This document shows positions 14,901 to 21,319 of a stretch of 21,319 bases of DNA, one piece after another. The notes below the pieces were generated by a model that saw only the letters and a list, made by a program, of their open reading frames with translations, was not told where the DNA came from and made no database searches. This stretch comes from JBEIJQ01 sp040380145. Its GTDB lineage: Bacteria; Bacteroidota; Bacteroidia; Chitinophagales; Saprospiraceae. The stretch lies in the NCBI GenBank assembly GCA_040380145.1, contig JBEIJQ010000038.1:1-21319 (forward strand). Reading direction: 5' to 3'. The position numbers were made by a program, and so were the translations under genes. Numbering within the stretch: the stretch's first letter is position 1; each line of letters opens with the position of its first letter.

Positions 14901-15770
14901 TCAATTTTCTTTTCTGTATTCGTCGAGGGTTTTCTGCAGGGCTGCTTTGGTCTGGCCGGAAGCCAGTTTGATGGCCGCTTCGTAGGCCACGATGGCTTGG
15001 GGCCTGTCGTTGAGTTCGCGATGTGCCTCTGCGAGCATATAATAAGCCTCTATGCGCATTTCATCGGTCAACCCTTGGGCCTGCAGCGCTTTTTCGAACC
15101 TGGCCACAGCCTTGTCCATTTGCCCGGAGCGCATGGACAGGCGACCGAGGTGCATTTGGGCGTCGGCGTTTTCAGGGTGTTGGTCGGCCACGGCCCGGAG
15201 TTGCAGAATGCCCGCCATGGGAGATTCGAGGCCGAGTTCGGAGAGGGCGTACAGCATGAGGGCCTTGTTGATCCGGTATCCGACGTTGGCGGAATCCAGT
15301 TCCAAGGCAGCCTCGTACATCTGCACGGACCGTTTGGCGGCAAAAGCCTTTTGGGAAGGGTCTTGGGCGGTGTTGGCGCCGATGCCGTAGGTGGATCCCG
15401 CGATGGCCCAAGTGGAATCGGCCGGGGTTAGCTGGGCAAGTTGTTCGGCGTAAATACCGCCCGCCACGAAGTTGTCGGCTTGGTTCCAAAAGGAGGACAG
15501 ATTGCGCAGGGCTTCCGAGGCCCGGGCATCGTCTGACGCCGCGGCCAAACGGGCTTCCAAAGCGGCGATTTGGAGCAAGGCGGCAGAATCCAGTTGCTTT
15601 TTGGCCCCGGCGAGCACATCGTCCGCCGAAAGTTCCACGACGGCATGGCCCTCGTCGGAGTGGCCCAGTTCCAGTTTTTCTTTGGAAAGGGGTTCCCGAC
15701 GCATGCCCAGCACCATCAGGAGCAGCAATGCCCCCGAAAAAGTCACCAGTGTCAATTGCGCTTTGGTCAT
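14901..15770 (-). CDS. Membrane-anchored tetratricopeptide-repeat protein
   Basis: The 289-residue protein has one N-terminal hydrophobic segment (about residues 5-22, QLTLVTFSGALLLLMVLG) that should act as a membrane anchor with the rest outside the cytoplasm. The middle part is Ala/Asp-rich and helical. The C-terminal 120 residues contain TPR-like pairs, such as ADAQMHLGRLSMRSGQMDKAVARFEKAL and EAYYMLAEAHRELNDRPQAIVAYEAAIKL. TPR domains bind protein partners; no enzyme motif is present, so its function is unknown. It follows the HU gene by 29 bp and is probably co-transcribed with it. The same HU-TPR-RNase G neighbourhood is seen in other Bacteroidota, to my knowledge, but its meaning is unclear. 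Confidence 0.85.
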   Translation of the reverse strand: MTKAQLTLVTFSGALLLLMVLGMRREPLSKEKLELGHSDEGHAVVELSADDVLAGAKKQLDSAALLQIAALEARLAAASDDARASEALRNLSSFWNQADNFVAGGIYAEQLAQLTPADSTWAIAGSTYGIGANTAQDPSQKAFAAKRSVQMYEAALELDSANVGYRINKALMLYALSELGLESPMAGILQLRAVADQHPENADAQMHLGRLSMRSGQMDKAVARFEKALQAQGLTDEMRIEAYYMLAEAHRELNDRPQAIVAYEAAIKLASGQTKAALQKTLDEYRKEN

Positions 15771-15799
15771 TGCTCGATAAAGGAGGGGTGCCTGACGGT

Positions 15800-16135
15800 T
15801 CAGGATTTCTTGTTCTTCCTCTTGGCCGTTTTGGCCTTGGAACTGGCCACGCTCTTGACGCTGCGCTTGACCTTATCGGTAAAGGTCTTGGACGGGCGGA
15901 AGGCGGGGATATAGTGCTCAGGGATGACCACCGAGGTTTCTGCCAATATATTGCGGCCCACTTTTTGGGCACGGCGCTTGACCACAAAACTGCCGAATCC
16001 GCGCACGTACACATTCTCGCCTGCCGTGAGCGACTCGCGGATTTCCTTGAACATGGCCTCGACGGTTACCAACACATCCACTTTGGGCACGCCGGTGCTC
16101 TCCGAAACCTTGCTGACGAGATCTGCTTTTCTCAT
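15800..16135 (-). CDS. HU/IHF-family DNA-binding protein with basic C-terminal tail
   Basis: The 111-residue protein has the HU fold: MRKADLVSKVSESTGVPKVDVLVTVEAMFKEIRESL (helical dimer part), then the DNA-binding arm region beginning VYVRGFGSFVVKRRAQKVGRNI and ending IPEHYIPAFRPSKTF. Compared with the 90-residue type it has an extra tail of about 20 residues rich in Lys, Ala and Ser (VASSKAKTAKRKNKKS). These proteins bend and compact DNA. It lies first in a probable transcript with the TPR gene. A promoter match lies about 50 bp upstream. It differs clearly from the second HU gene at 16736. Confidence 0.93.
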   Translation of the reverse strand: MRKADLVSKVSESTGVPKVDVLVTVEAMFKEIRESLTAGENVYVRGFGSFVVKRRAQKVGRNILAETSVVIPEHYIPAFRPSKTFTDKVKRSVKSVASSKAKTAKRKNKKS

Positions 16136-16186
16136 TATAAAGAATTTAAATGATTATGAAATTGTTAAACTCAAAAAAGCGGACGC

Positions 16187-16217
16187 AAAGGTGCGTTTTT
16201 TTCGGGAAAATTCCAAA
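16187..16217 (-). promoter_or_regulatory. Promoter of the HU-TPR transcript
   Basis: On the minus strand TTTG (16217-16214), 19 bases, then CACCTTTG (16194-16187) fits the Bacteroidota pattern with one mismatch in the first base of TAnnTTTG. It leaves a leader of about 45 bases before the HU ATG. Confidence 0.55.
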
Positions 16218-16336
16218 CGTGGAAAGATAAATTTTCGGCGGACGGTTCACAGGACCCGCCCGGGCGGAAAAGATTTTGTTGGCGGCCGAAACCAGTCACC
16301 GGGCGGAAAAACACCGATCAAAGGATCAAATGCCGC

Positions 16337-16546
16337 TTATCTGGCCGAATCGCCGGACACTTCCGCTTGGAATAGGACCCTGTTGTTCTTTTTTTTCTTC
16401 TTTTTGAAAGCATCGGCGGCTCCCTGCGTGGCCTGTCCCGTATTGTATTGGGCAGGGCATCCGGCCCGGCGAGCGCAGCCCGTCGAGACGAGAGCAAGGA
16501 TCGTGGCAAAGGCAAGGATTTTGATCGGATTCCAATGGATCATCAT
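16337..16546 (-). CDS. Small lipoprotein, Lys-rich
   Basis: A 69-residue ORF starts MMIHWNPIKILAFATILALV and continues STGC, which looks like a lipoprotein signal with lipidated Cys24. The mature part is about 46 residues: ARRAGCPAQYNTGQATQGAA, a run of six lysines (residues 48-53), and a polar tail. Small Bacteroidota lipoproteins with a Cys-Pro motif (GCPA) after the lipid Cys are common and have no known function; the match is by general pattern only. The reading frame is plausible because the opposite frames give only a poly-Phe shadow. The gene is isolated between the two HU genes, with about 190 bp on its 5' side and no clear promoter. The start could be either of the two ATGs (16546 or 16543). 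Confidence 0.6.
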   Translation of the reverse strand: MMIHWNPIKILAFATILALVSTGCARRAGCPAQYNTGQATQGAADAFKKKKKKNNRVLFQAEVSGDSAR

Positions 16547-16670
16547 GACAAAAAGTTTGGTGCAGCAGACTTGGATGAACGTGGATTTGCTTTGTCAAAC
16601 GCAAAAATGCCCCCGTTCGACCGGTTTTGATCGATTTTTTCTGAATTTTTTTGGGGAAGGCATGCCACAA

Positions 16671-16692
16671 TTGGGAATCGCTTTTATTTTTG
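16671..16692 (+). promoter_or_regulatory. Probable promoter of the second HU gene
   Basis: TATTTTTG (16685-16692) is an exact TAnnTTTG match, 43 bases before the ATG. The nearest TTG (16671-16673) is only 11 bases upstream, which is closer than usual, so only the -7 box is well supported. An AT-rich leader follows. Confidence 0.45.
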
Positions 16693-16735
16693 TGGAGTTC
16701 AATCTGTAAACTTTTAATTTTAAAACCCTTTTCTC

Positions 16736-17008
16736 ATGAACAAAGGCGACATCATCAACAAAATTGCCCAAAGCGCCGGCATTACCAAAGCGCAAGCCAC
16801 GGCGGCCCTCGGAGCCACCCTTGACGGCATCCAGGAATCCCTCCAATCCGGCGAGAGCGTGACACTCATCGGCTTCGGCACGTTCGGCGTCAACCATCGC
16901 GCAGAGCGCAACGGAAAAAACCCAAAAACCAAGCAGCCGATCGTGATCCCCGCCCGCAAAGTGGTGAGCTTCAAGGCCGGCAAAGCCCTTAGCGAATCCG
17001 TGCGCTGA
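16736..17008 (+). CDS. hup: HU-type DNA-binding protein
   Basis: The 90-residue protein is a canonical HU subunit: MNKGDIINKIAQSAGITKAQ..., the signature GFGTFGVNHRAERNGKNPKT (residues 46-65) and the arm tip KQPIVIPARKVVSFKAGKAL. HU dimers bend DNA and help organise the nucleoid. The start at 16736 follows an AT-rich leader without a Shine-Dalgarno sequence. The gene ends at a strong terminator, so it is a single-gene unit. It is on the opposite strand to the first HU gene at 15800. Confidence 0.97.
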   Translation: MNKGDIINKIAQSAGITKAQATAALGATLDGIQESLQSGESVTLIGFGTFGVNHRAERNGKNPKTKQPIVIPARKVVSFKAGKALSESVR

Positions 17009-17033
17009 TCGTACGGCATTGCCGCAAAAGACC

Positions 17034-17073
17034 ACGGCAGATCCGGTATCCATCGGCTCTGCCGTTTTTTTTT
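17034..17073 (+). terminator. Rho-independent terminator of the HU gene
   Basis: ACGGCAGA (17034-17041) pairs with TCTGCCGT (17058-17065) and the 16-base interior can form a further CCG/CGG pairing. Nine T residues follow. It lies 25 bases after the HU stop codon and only 22 bases before the metalloprotease ATG. Confidence 0.9.
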
Positions 17074-17095
17074 CAATGTCCTTCCCAAAAAATCC

Positions 17096-18472
17096 ATGAA
17101 GTCAGTATCGATGCGTTTCGCATTCTATTTTGCCCTGTTGGGATGTACGACCGTTTCCCTGCGCGCACAGACCGTCCGCCCATCCGAAATCGATGGCCGG
17201 CACGGGCACGTCCACCAAATCCCGTGCTCTTACGATTTGGCAGTCAACGCCCTCAACCGCTTTTTCCCCGGCTACCGGGAAGCCGTGGAAGCGACCTTCG
17301 AAGCGGCCAAGCGACGGGCCGAGTTCAACGGCCCCCTGCGCGGGGGCACGCCCGTCTATACCATTCCCGTGGTGGTACACGTGGTCTGGAACGATACCTC
17401 CGAAAACATTCCCCAAAGCCAGATCGACGACCAGATCGCGGCCCTCAACGAAGACTACCGCCGCCTGAACCCCGATGCGGCCAACCTGCGCTCGATCTTC
17501 CTGCCCGTGGCCGGCGATGCGCACATCGAATTCCAGCTCGTGCAGGTCGAACGCGTGCAGACCAATGCCGTGTTCGCCCCTACGCTGAACAACCCCACCG
17601 TTGACCAGGTCAAACAGACCGCCCAAGGCGGCAGCGACGCTTGGGATCCCGCGGAATATCTCAACCTCTGGGTCTGCAACATCCGCCCGCTGGTGATCTT
17701 CGGCACCGAAAGCCCCATTTTCGGCTACGCATACCCCCCGGCCAACCTGGCCAACTGGCCCGCCGGCTCACAAGCCCCCTCCCCCAACCTCGAAGGGGTG
17801 GTGATCGACTACCGCGCGTTCGGACGCAACATGACCTACACCGTCGCCGGCCCCAACGGCCCCATGATGCTGCCCATCGAAGGACGCACCGCCACCCACG
17901 AAGTCGGCCACTATCTCGGACTCCGGCACATCTGGGGAGACGGCACCCTGGCCCAGTTCGGCATCCCCGATTGCGCGGCCAGCGACGGTGTGGACGACAC
18001 GCCCTTCTCCGGAGTGCCCTCCAATTTCGAGTGCGATACCACCAAAAACAACTGCCAAGACACGCCCGTAGACTACCCCGATCTGGTCGAAAACTATATG
18101 GACTACTCCTCCGAAACCTGCATGATCATGTTCACGCAGGGACAAGTGGGCCTGATGCGGGCCGTCCTCGAAGGCCCCCGCTACAGCCTGATCGACGGCG
18201 CCGTGGGCCTCTCGCCCGCCCCATCGGCCGGCGATCTGCGGGTTTTCCCCAACCCGGCCGACGAAATGGCCAGTTTGGTGCCGCCCACCGGTCACACCGG
18301 CGCCTACACCGTGCACCTCGTCAACAGCCTCGGACAAACGGCCCTCTCCCTCACCGGAAACGGGGACTCCCCCGTCGTGCTCGATCTCGGCGGCCTGCCC
18401 GCCGGACTGTACCTGGCCGTATGGCAATCGGAAGGCCGCCTCTCCACCGCCAAATTGACCGTAGCTCCCTAA
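17096..18472 (+). CDS. Secreted M43-type metalloprotease with type IX secretion sorting domain
   Basis: The 458-residue protein begins with a signal peptide (about residues 1-25, ending SLRAQ). The catalytic domain has the zinc motif HEVGHYLGLRH (H268, E269, H272, H278) and the Met-turn ENYMDYS (332-338), the arrangement of pappalysin/M43 (cytophagalysin-like) peptidases. The segment YTIPVVVHVVWNDTSENIPQ is the usual start of that domain. Four Cys (C293, C313, C320, C342) may form disulphides. Residues 380-458 form a Por_Sec_tail sorting domain (DLRVFPNPADEMASL ... LGGLPAGLYLAVW ... KLTV), which sends the protein through the type IX system to the cell surface or medium. Two starts (17096, 17111) are possible. 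It probably shares a transcript with the next two genes. Confidence 0.93.
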   Translation: MKSVSMRFAFYFALLGCTTVSLRAQTVRPSEIDGRHGHVHQIPCSYDLAVNALNRFFPGYREAVEATFEAAKRRAEFNGPLRGGTPVYTIPVVVHVVWNDTSENIPQSQIDDQIAALNEDYRRLNPDAANLRSIFLPVAGDAHIEFQLVQVERVQTNAVFAPTLNNPTVDQVKQTAQGGSDAWDPAEYLNLWVCNIRPLVIFGTESPIFGYAYPPANLANWPAGSQAPSPNLEGVVIDYRAFGRNMTYTVAGPNGPMMLPIEGRTATHEVGHYLGLRHIWGDGTLAQFGIPDCAASDGVDDTPFSGVPSNFECDTTKNNCQDTPVDYPDLVENYMDYSSETCMIMFTQGQVGLMRAVLEGPRYSLIDGAVGLSPAPSAGDLRVFPNPADEMASLVPPTGHTGAYTVHLVNSLGQTALSLTGNGDSPVVLDLGGLPAGLYLAVWQSEGRLSTAKLTVAP

Positions 18473-18493
18473 ACCACCAATACCGACCTGCTT

Positions 18494-18871
18494 ATGCGAA
18501 CCCCTATTGCTTTTGCCCTTTTTGTCCTGTTTGCCCTCGGAAGTTGCGAAAAAGCACCGCAGACAACGTGTGGGGAATACCAATACACGTTTGTCAACGA
18601 TATCGGCGGCATCATGGGCAACTGCGCCTATTCCGGCTGCCACGACGGCAACAACCAGCCCGATTACTCGGGTCGGATAGCTCCGTTCAATTTCAACAAC
18701 TACGAAGACGTGCGCCATGTGGTCGAGAACGGACAGTTTGTCCGGTATGTGTTCCACCACAAAGGGGATTCCCTGCTGGGAATGCCGCCCCGTTATGCGG
18801 GCGGGCCTTTGGGCGATACCGATTACGATAAACTTCGTTGCTGGATCGAACAGGGCTATCCCGAAAACTGA
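18494..18871 (+). CDS. Lipoprotein with a CX4CH haem-type motif (c-type cytochrome-like)
   Basis: The 125-residue protein has a lipoprotein signal (MRTPIAFALFVLFALGSC, lipidated Cys18). The mature part contains GNCAYSGCHDG (C44, C49, H50), a CX4CH form of the haem-attachment motif. Near the C-terminus is LLGMPPRYAGGPLGDTDYDKLRCWIEQGYPEN, where Met97 matches the position of the axial Met ligand and the rest resembles the closing helix of small cytochrome c domains. Bacteroidota lipoproteins with this CxxxxCH pattern are often annotated as cytochrome c domain proteins. Whether haem is truly bound is not shown. It starts 21 bases after the protease stop and is followed by the DUF5777 gene, so an electron-transfer or envelope role with those partners is only inferred. 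Confidence 0.75.
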   Translation: MRTPIAFALFVLFALGSCEKAPQTTCGEYQYTFVNDIGGIMGNCAYSGCHDGNNQPDYSGRIAPFNFNNYEDVRHVVENGQFVRYVFHHKGDSLLGMPPRYAGGPLGDTDYDKLRCWIEQGYPEN

Positions 18872-18933
18872 CCTCCGCACGCCTATTGGGCTCCTTGGCC
18901 CGTTTTTTTGACCTCTAACCTTTACGAATTCAC

Positions 18934-19848
18934 ATGTTTTTCCGCAAACATATCCTGCTTTTGGCCGGCATCGGCCTTTCCGTCTGCTCCTTGTCGGCGC
19001 AGAGCACCCGCATCCAAAACGTGTTTCCTTCTTCGCGCGTACTGAACGCCCACTCCACCGAGACTTTGCCCGCCCGCACCATGGACATCCGCATCGGGCA
19101 CCGCTTCGGTACCCTGAGCGACGGTTGGGAAACCCTGTACGGCCTCGAAAATGTGGCCGATGTGCAGATCGGCGTGGAATACGGCATCACCCGCGACCTG
19201 ATGGTGGGCATCAACCGCACCAAAGGCACCGGGCCGTACCGCGCCATGGTCCACACCTTCGGCAAGTACCGGATCTTGGCCCAGACCGACGACAACAAAG
19301 TGCCGGTCAGCGTGGCCCTGATGGCACAGGCCAGTGTTTCCACGATGAAGGCCAATCCGGATTCCACGGCGATCAACCATTTCCCCAAGTTCGGCCACCG
19401 CTGGCAGTTTTCCACCCAATTGATGGTGTCGCGCCGCTTCGGCTCCTGGCTCTCGCTGCAAGGCAACGCTTGGTGGCTGCACCGCAACTATGTGAACTTC
19501 GCCGACAAAAATTCCGTCTTCGTGGTCGGATTGGCCGCGCGGGCGAAGATCACCAACAGTTTTGCGCTGATCCTCGACGCGGCGTACCCGATCTCCAGCT
19601 ACCGAAAGCCCTCCAACGGCTATTATTTCCCGCTGGGCATCGGCATGGAATTCAACACCGGCGCCGGACACGTCTTCCAGGTGAACTTCACGAACGCGGG
19701 CGGACTTTCCGAACCGGACTTCCTGCTGGATTCTCGGGCCGATTGGTTCAAGGGCGGATTCCGCCTCGGTTTCACGATCAGCCGCCATTTTATGTTCAAA
19801 CAAAAGAAGAAAAAAGACGAAGCGGAAGAGAATCTGCTGGAATTCTGA
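18934..19848 (+). CDS. DUF5777-type outer-membrane barrel-like protein
   Basis: The 304-residue protein has a signal peptide (about residues 1-22, ending SLSAQ). The mature part is rich in alternating hydrophobic/polar strands: NAHSTETLPARTMDIRIGHRF, YGLENVADVQIGVEYGITRDLMVGI, and a closing strand GGFRLGFTISRHFMF followed by a short Lys/Glu-rich tail. This fits the DUF5777 family of Bacteroidota beta-barrel proteins, whose members usually lie near small cytochrome-type or YceI-type genes. The function is unknown. It starts 62 bp after the CX4CH lipoprotein and ends just before a bidirectional terminator. Confidence 0.85.
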   Translation: MFFRKHILLLAGIGLSVCSLSAQSTRIQNVFPSSRVLNAHSTETLPARTMDIRIGHRFGTLSDGWETLYGLENVADVQIGVEYGITRDLMVGINRTKGTGPYRAMVHTFGKYRILAQTDDNKVPVSVALMAQASVSTMKANPDSTAINHFPKFGHRWQFSTQLMVSRRFGSWLSLQGNAWWLHRNYVNFADKNSVFVVGLAARAKITNSFALILDAAYPISSYRKPSNGYYFPLGIGMEFNTGAGHVFQVNFTNAGGLSEPDFLLDSRADWFKGGFRLGFTISRHFMFKQKKKKDEAEENLLEF

Positions 19849-19863
19849 TTTCTTTTTCGCTCG

Positions 19864-19900
19864 AAAAAAAAGCGCGGGGGAAATCCCCCGCGCTTTTTTT
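19864..19900. terminator. Bidirectional terminator between the DUF5777 gene and nadC
   Basis: A 10-bp GC-rich stem AGCGCGGGGG (19871-19880) pairs with CCCCCGCGCT (19885-19894) around a 4-base AAAT loop. It is flanked by seven A on the left (19864-19870) and a T-run on the right, so it works in both directions. It serves two convergent genes. Confidence 0.93.
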
Positions 19901-19918
19901 GTGGTCGTCGCGTACGGG

Positions 19919-20779
19919 CTACACCTTTTTCAAACTGAGGTCCAAACTGGTGTAGGAGTGGGTCAGAGCGCCCACTGAAATGTACTGCACCCCCGTGGCG
20001 GCGTACTCGGCGATGTTTTCCAAGGTGATGCCGCCCGACGCCTCACTCTCAAAACGGCCGGCGATGCGGGAAACAGCCTCCCGGAGCAGGGCCGGCGAAA
20101 AATTGTCGAGCATGATGCGCTGCACTCCGCCAGTGTCGAGCACCTGTTGGAGCTCGTCGAGATTGCGGACCTCCACCGTGATGTCGAGGCCCAGGTTTTT
20201 TTCGCGCAGATAGCGGTGCACCTGTTCGATGGCCTTGGGAATGGAGCCGCAAAAATCGGTGTGGTTGTCCTTGATCATAATGCGATCGTACAGCCCGTCG
20301 CGGTAGTTGGTACCGCCGCCGACGCGCACGGCCCATTTTTCGAGGAATCGGAAGCGAGGGGTCGTTTTACGGGTGTCGAGCAGCACGGTGCCGAAAGGGC
20401 GCAGTGCCTCCACATAGCGGTCGGTCAGGGTGGCCACCCCGCTCAGCCGCTGCATGCAGTTGAGCGCCAACCGTTCGCCCATCAACAGGGCCCGGCTGTG
20501 CGCAGAAACGAAAAACACGATATCGCCGGGAACGATCCGCCCGCCATCGGGGATCAGCACCTCGATTTGGGCCGAGGGATCGAGGTGCTTGAAAATCCTT
20601 TCGGCAACGGCCACGCCGGCCACCACACCATGTGCCTTGGCCAAGAGCTTGGCCCTGCCGACTGCTTCTGCGGGCACGGTGGCAAAAGCAGTGTGGTCGC
20701 CCGGGCCGATGTCCTCGTGCAAGGCCTCCACCAAAAACGGCATCAACAAATTTTCGTCTGGCGCGGAAATGGGATTCAC
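19919..20779 (-). CDS. nadC: Nicotinate-nucleotide pyrophosphorylase (carboxylating), quinolinate phosphoribosyltransferase
   Basis: NadC converts quinolinate and PRPP to nicotinate mononucleotide, CO2 and PPi in de novo NAD synthesis. The 286 residues match the normal size. Landmarks are LHEDIGPGDHTAFATVP near the N-terminus, GERLALNCMQRLSGVAT (101-117), LLDTRKTTPRFRFLEKWAVR (133-152), VGGGTNYRDGLYDRIMIKDNH (153-173), EVRNLDELQ, IMLDNFSP and the C-terminal SGGITLENIAEYAATGV and ISVGALTHS. The start is GTG at 20779. No nadA or nadB gene is in the window. The upstream 540 bp lacks a clear TAnnTTTG promoter box on this strand. Confidence 0.96.
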   Translation of the reverse strand: MNPISAPDENLLMPFLVEALHEDIGPGDHTAFATVPAEAVGRAKLLAKAHGVVAGVAVAERIFKHLDPSAQIEVLIPDGGRIVPGDIVFFVSAHSRALLMGERLALNCMQRLSGVATLTDRYVEALRPFGTVLLDTRKTTPRFRFLEKWAVRVGGGTNYRDGLYDRIMIKDNHTDFCGSIPKAIEQVHRYLREKNLGLDITVEVRNLDELQQVLDTGGVQRIMLDNFSPALLREAVSRIAGRFESEASGGITLENIAEYAATGVQYISVGALTHSYTSLDLSLKKV

Positions 20780-21319
20780 GGTATTTTTTTTGAAAAAAAA
20801 TGCAAGTTAAAAAAGTCCCTTTCGGACAATCGCTTGCAATAAAAAGGCTTTTTGTCCTTTTTACCAAAAAAAAGAGCATCCACGAGGATTTCGCGGGCAG
20901 ACAACGATCCTGCCGACAGTTTTTTCACCGCTCCCCTCCCAAGTCGGCAAGCAAGCCTTGATGAAAATAGCAATGTTTTTTTATTTAATTTTTTAAAAAA
21001 AGTGCTATTGTCTCAATAAACCCAGAATTGTCATTAGATTTTTGCGATTCTCCTCACCGGAGTCTTTTTCGATGATTTTCACCGGTAGCCGAGTTATCGT
21101 TCGCAGGGTGTTTTGTTCCTGGTTGGGCTTACTTTTTCTTTTTATTCTTCCCAAAAAGAAAAAGAAACCAAAGTAAATCCCGATCAAATCCGGCGCCAGC
21201 GCGAGTCTTTTGTTCGCGGGCGCGAAAAAAAACTCGATTTGCGGGGCGGCATTTTGCCCTCGGATCAGCGTCATTTGCCGCAAATCTTCAAACAGGTTTT
21301 TCGCTCAGGCCCGCTACCA
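20780..21319. other. 540-bp intergenic region without a convincing gene
   Basis: No open frame here has recognisable homology. It contains an AT-rich imperfect hairpin (AATAGCA at 20966-20972 with TGCTATT at 21003-21009, then T7/A7 pairing inside). It also holds the inverted-repeat element at 21129-21176, and GATTTGCGG (21236-21244) paired with CCGCAAATC (21278-21286). It may end in sequence belonging to the next gene or an unannotated repeat. Confidence 0.6.
21129..21176. repeat. Dense pyrimidine/purine inverted repeat
   Basis: Within 48 bases there are two nested inverted repeats: TTACTTT (21129-21135) with AAAGTAA (21170-21176), and the 12-base CTTTTTCTTTTT (21132-21143) with AAAAAGAAAAAG (21153-21164) around a 9-base loop. 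Elements of this look (TTAC...CTTTTT...AAAAAG...GTAA) are recalled from intergenic DNA of several Bacteroidota. A role as terminator or repetitive extragenic element is inferred. Confidence 0.5.

Noticed and set aside
14552..14985. Plus-strand open frames across the rng leader and the 30-codon gene
   Set aside because: They overlap a minus-strand gene with clear family pattern, have Cys/Trp-rich composition with no family resemblance, and two overlap each other in different frames.
16184..16204. Small hairpin ACGCA/TGCGT followed by a T-run on the plus strand
   Set aside because: The stem is only 5 bp, no plus-strand gene lies upstream, and the bases overlap a promoter match for the minus-strand HU gene.
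16256..16310. 12-bp palindrome CCGCCCGGGCGG and a repeated GGGCGGAAAA
   Set aside because: Short GC-rich matches are expected by chance in this region; no terminator tail or partner copy supports a function.
21005..21283. 92-residue minus-strand open frame with a run FGFFFFLGRIKRKSKPN
   Set aside because: The sequence is driven by the pyrimidine/purine inverted repeat at 21129-21176, has no recognisable domain and no promoter. It is better explained as a chance ORF across a repeat.

Overview
The window comes from a member of the Bacteroidota with fairly high GC. The evidence is a secreted metalloprotease with a C-terminal type IX secretion sorting domain, a DUF5777 outer-membrane protein, Lys/Arg-rich small proteins of a Bacteroidota type, and several promoters of the Bacteroidota form (TTTG or TTG, about 17-21 bases, TAnnTTTG). 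Shine-Dalgarno sequences are largely absent. The style fits Saprospiria/Chitinophagia-like lineages, but that placement is a guess.

Region 1 (1-6260, all minus strand) is the translation/transcription superoperon. Read in transcription order it is tRNA-Thr(TGT), tRNA-Tyr(GTA), tRNA-Gly(TCC), tRNA-Thr(GGT), tuf, tRNA-Trp(CCA), secE, nusG, rplK, rplA, rplJ, rplL, rpoB (cut by the window edge). One good promoter lies at 6174-6202, just beyond the terminator of the upstream gene hpf. Two strong hairpins without T-runs sit inside the operon, between tuf and tRNA-Trp and between rplL and rpoB; they look like processing or attenuation sites. The tRNA-tuf and secE-to-rpoB order is the same as in E. 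coli.

Region 2 (6367-9569) holds hpf (minus), a divergent tRNA-Val(CAC) with its own promoter and terminator, then tatD and an orphan peptide-type ABC substrate-binding lipoprotein (plus). A perfect 20-bp palindrome lies upstream of hpf.

Region 3 (9574-16217, minus) holds, in transcription order, an HU-type DNA-binding protein, a membrane-anchored TPR protein, a 30-residue basic ribosomal-type protein, RNase G (broken by a one-base frame change), the elongation transpeptidase PBP2 and its partner RodA. A roughly 130-bp inverted-repeat element occupies the leader of the RNase G gene.

Region 4 (16337-19900) holds a tiny minus-strand lipoprotein, a second, canonical HU gene (plus) with a terminator, and a plus-strand set of three envelope genes: M43-type metalloprotease with sorting tail, a lipoprotein with a CX4CH haem-type motif, and a DUF5777 barrel-like protein. 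The shared bidirectional terminator separates them from nadC (minus). The last 540 bases hold no convincing gene, only inverted repeats.

Most of the window is ordinary core genome. The points most worth following are the RNase G frame change with its structured leader, the palindrome upstream of hpf, the protease/CX4CH/DUF5777 set, and the unusual intergenic repeats.
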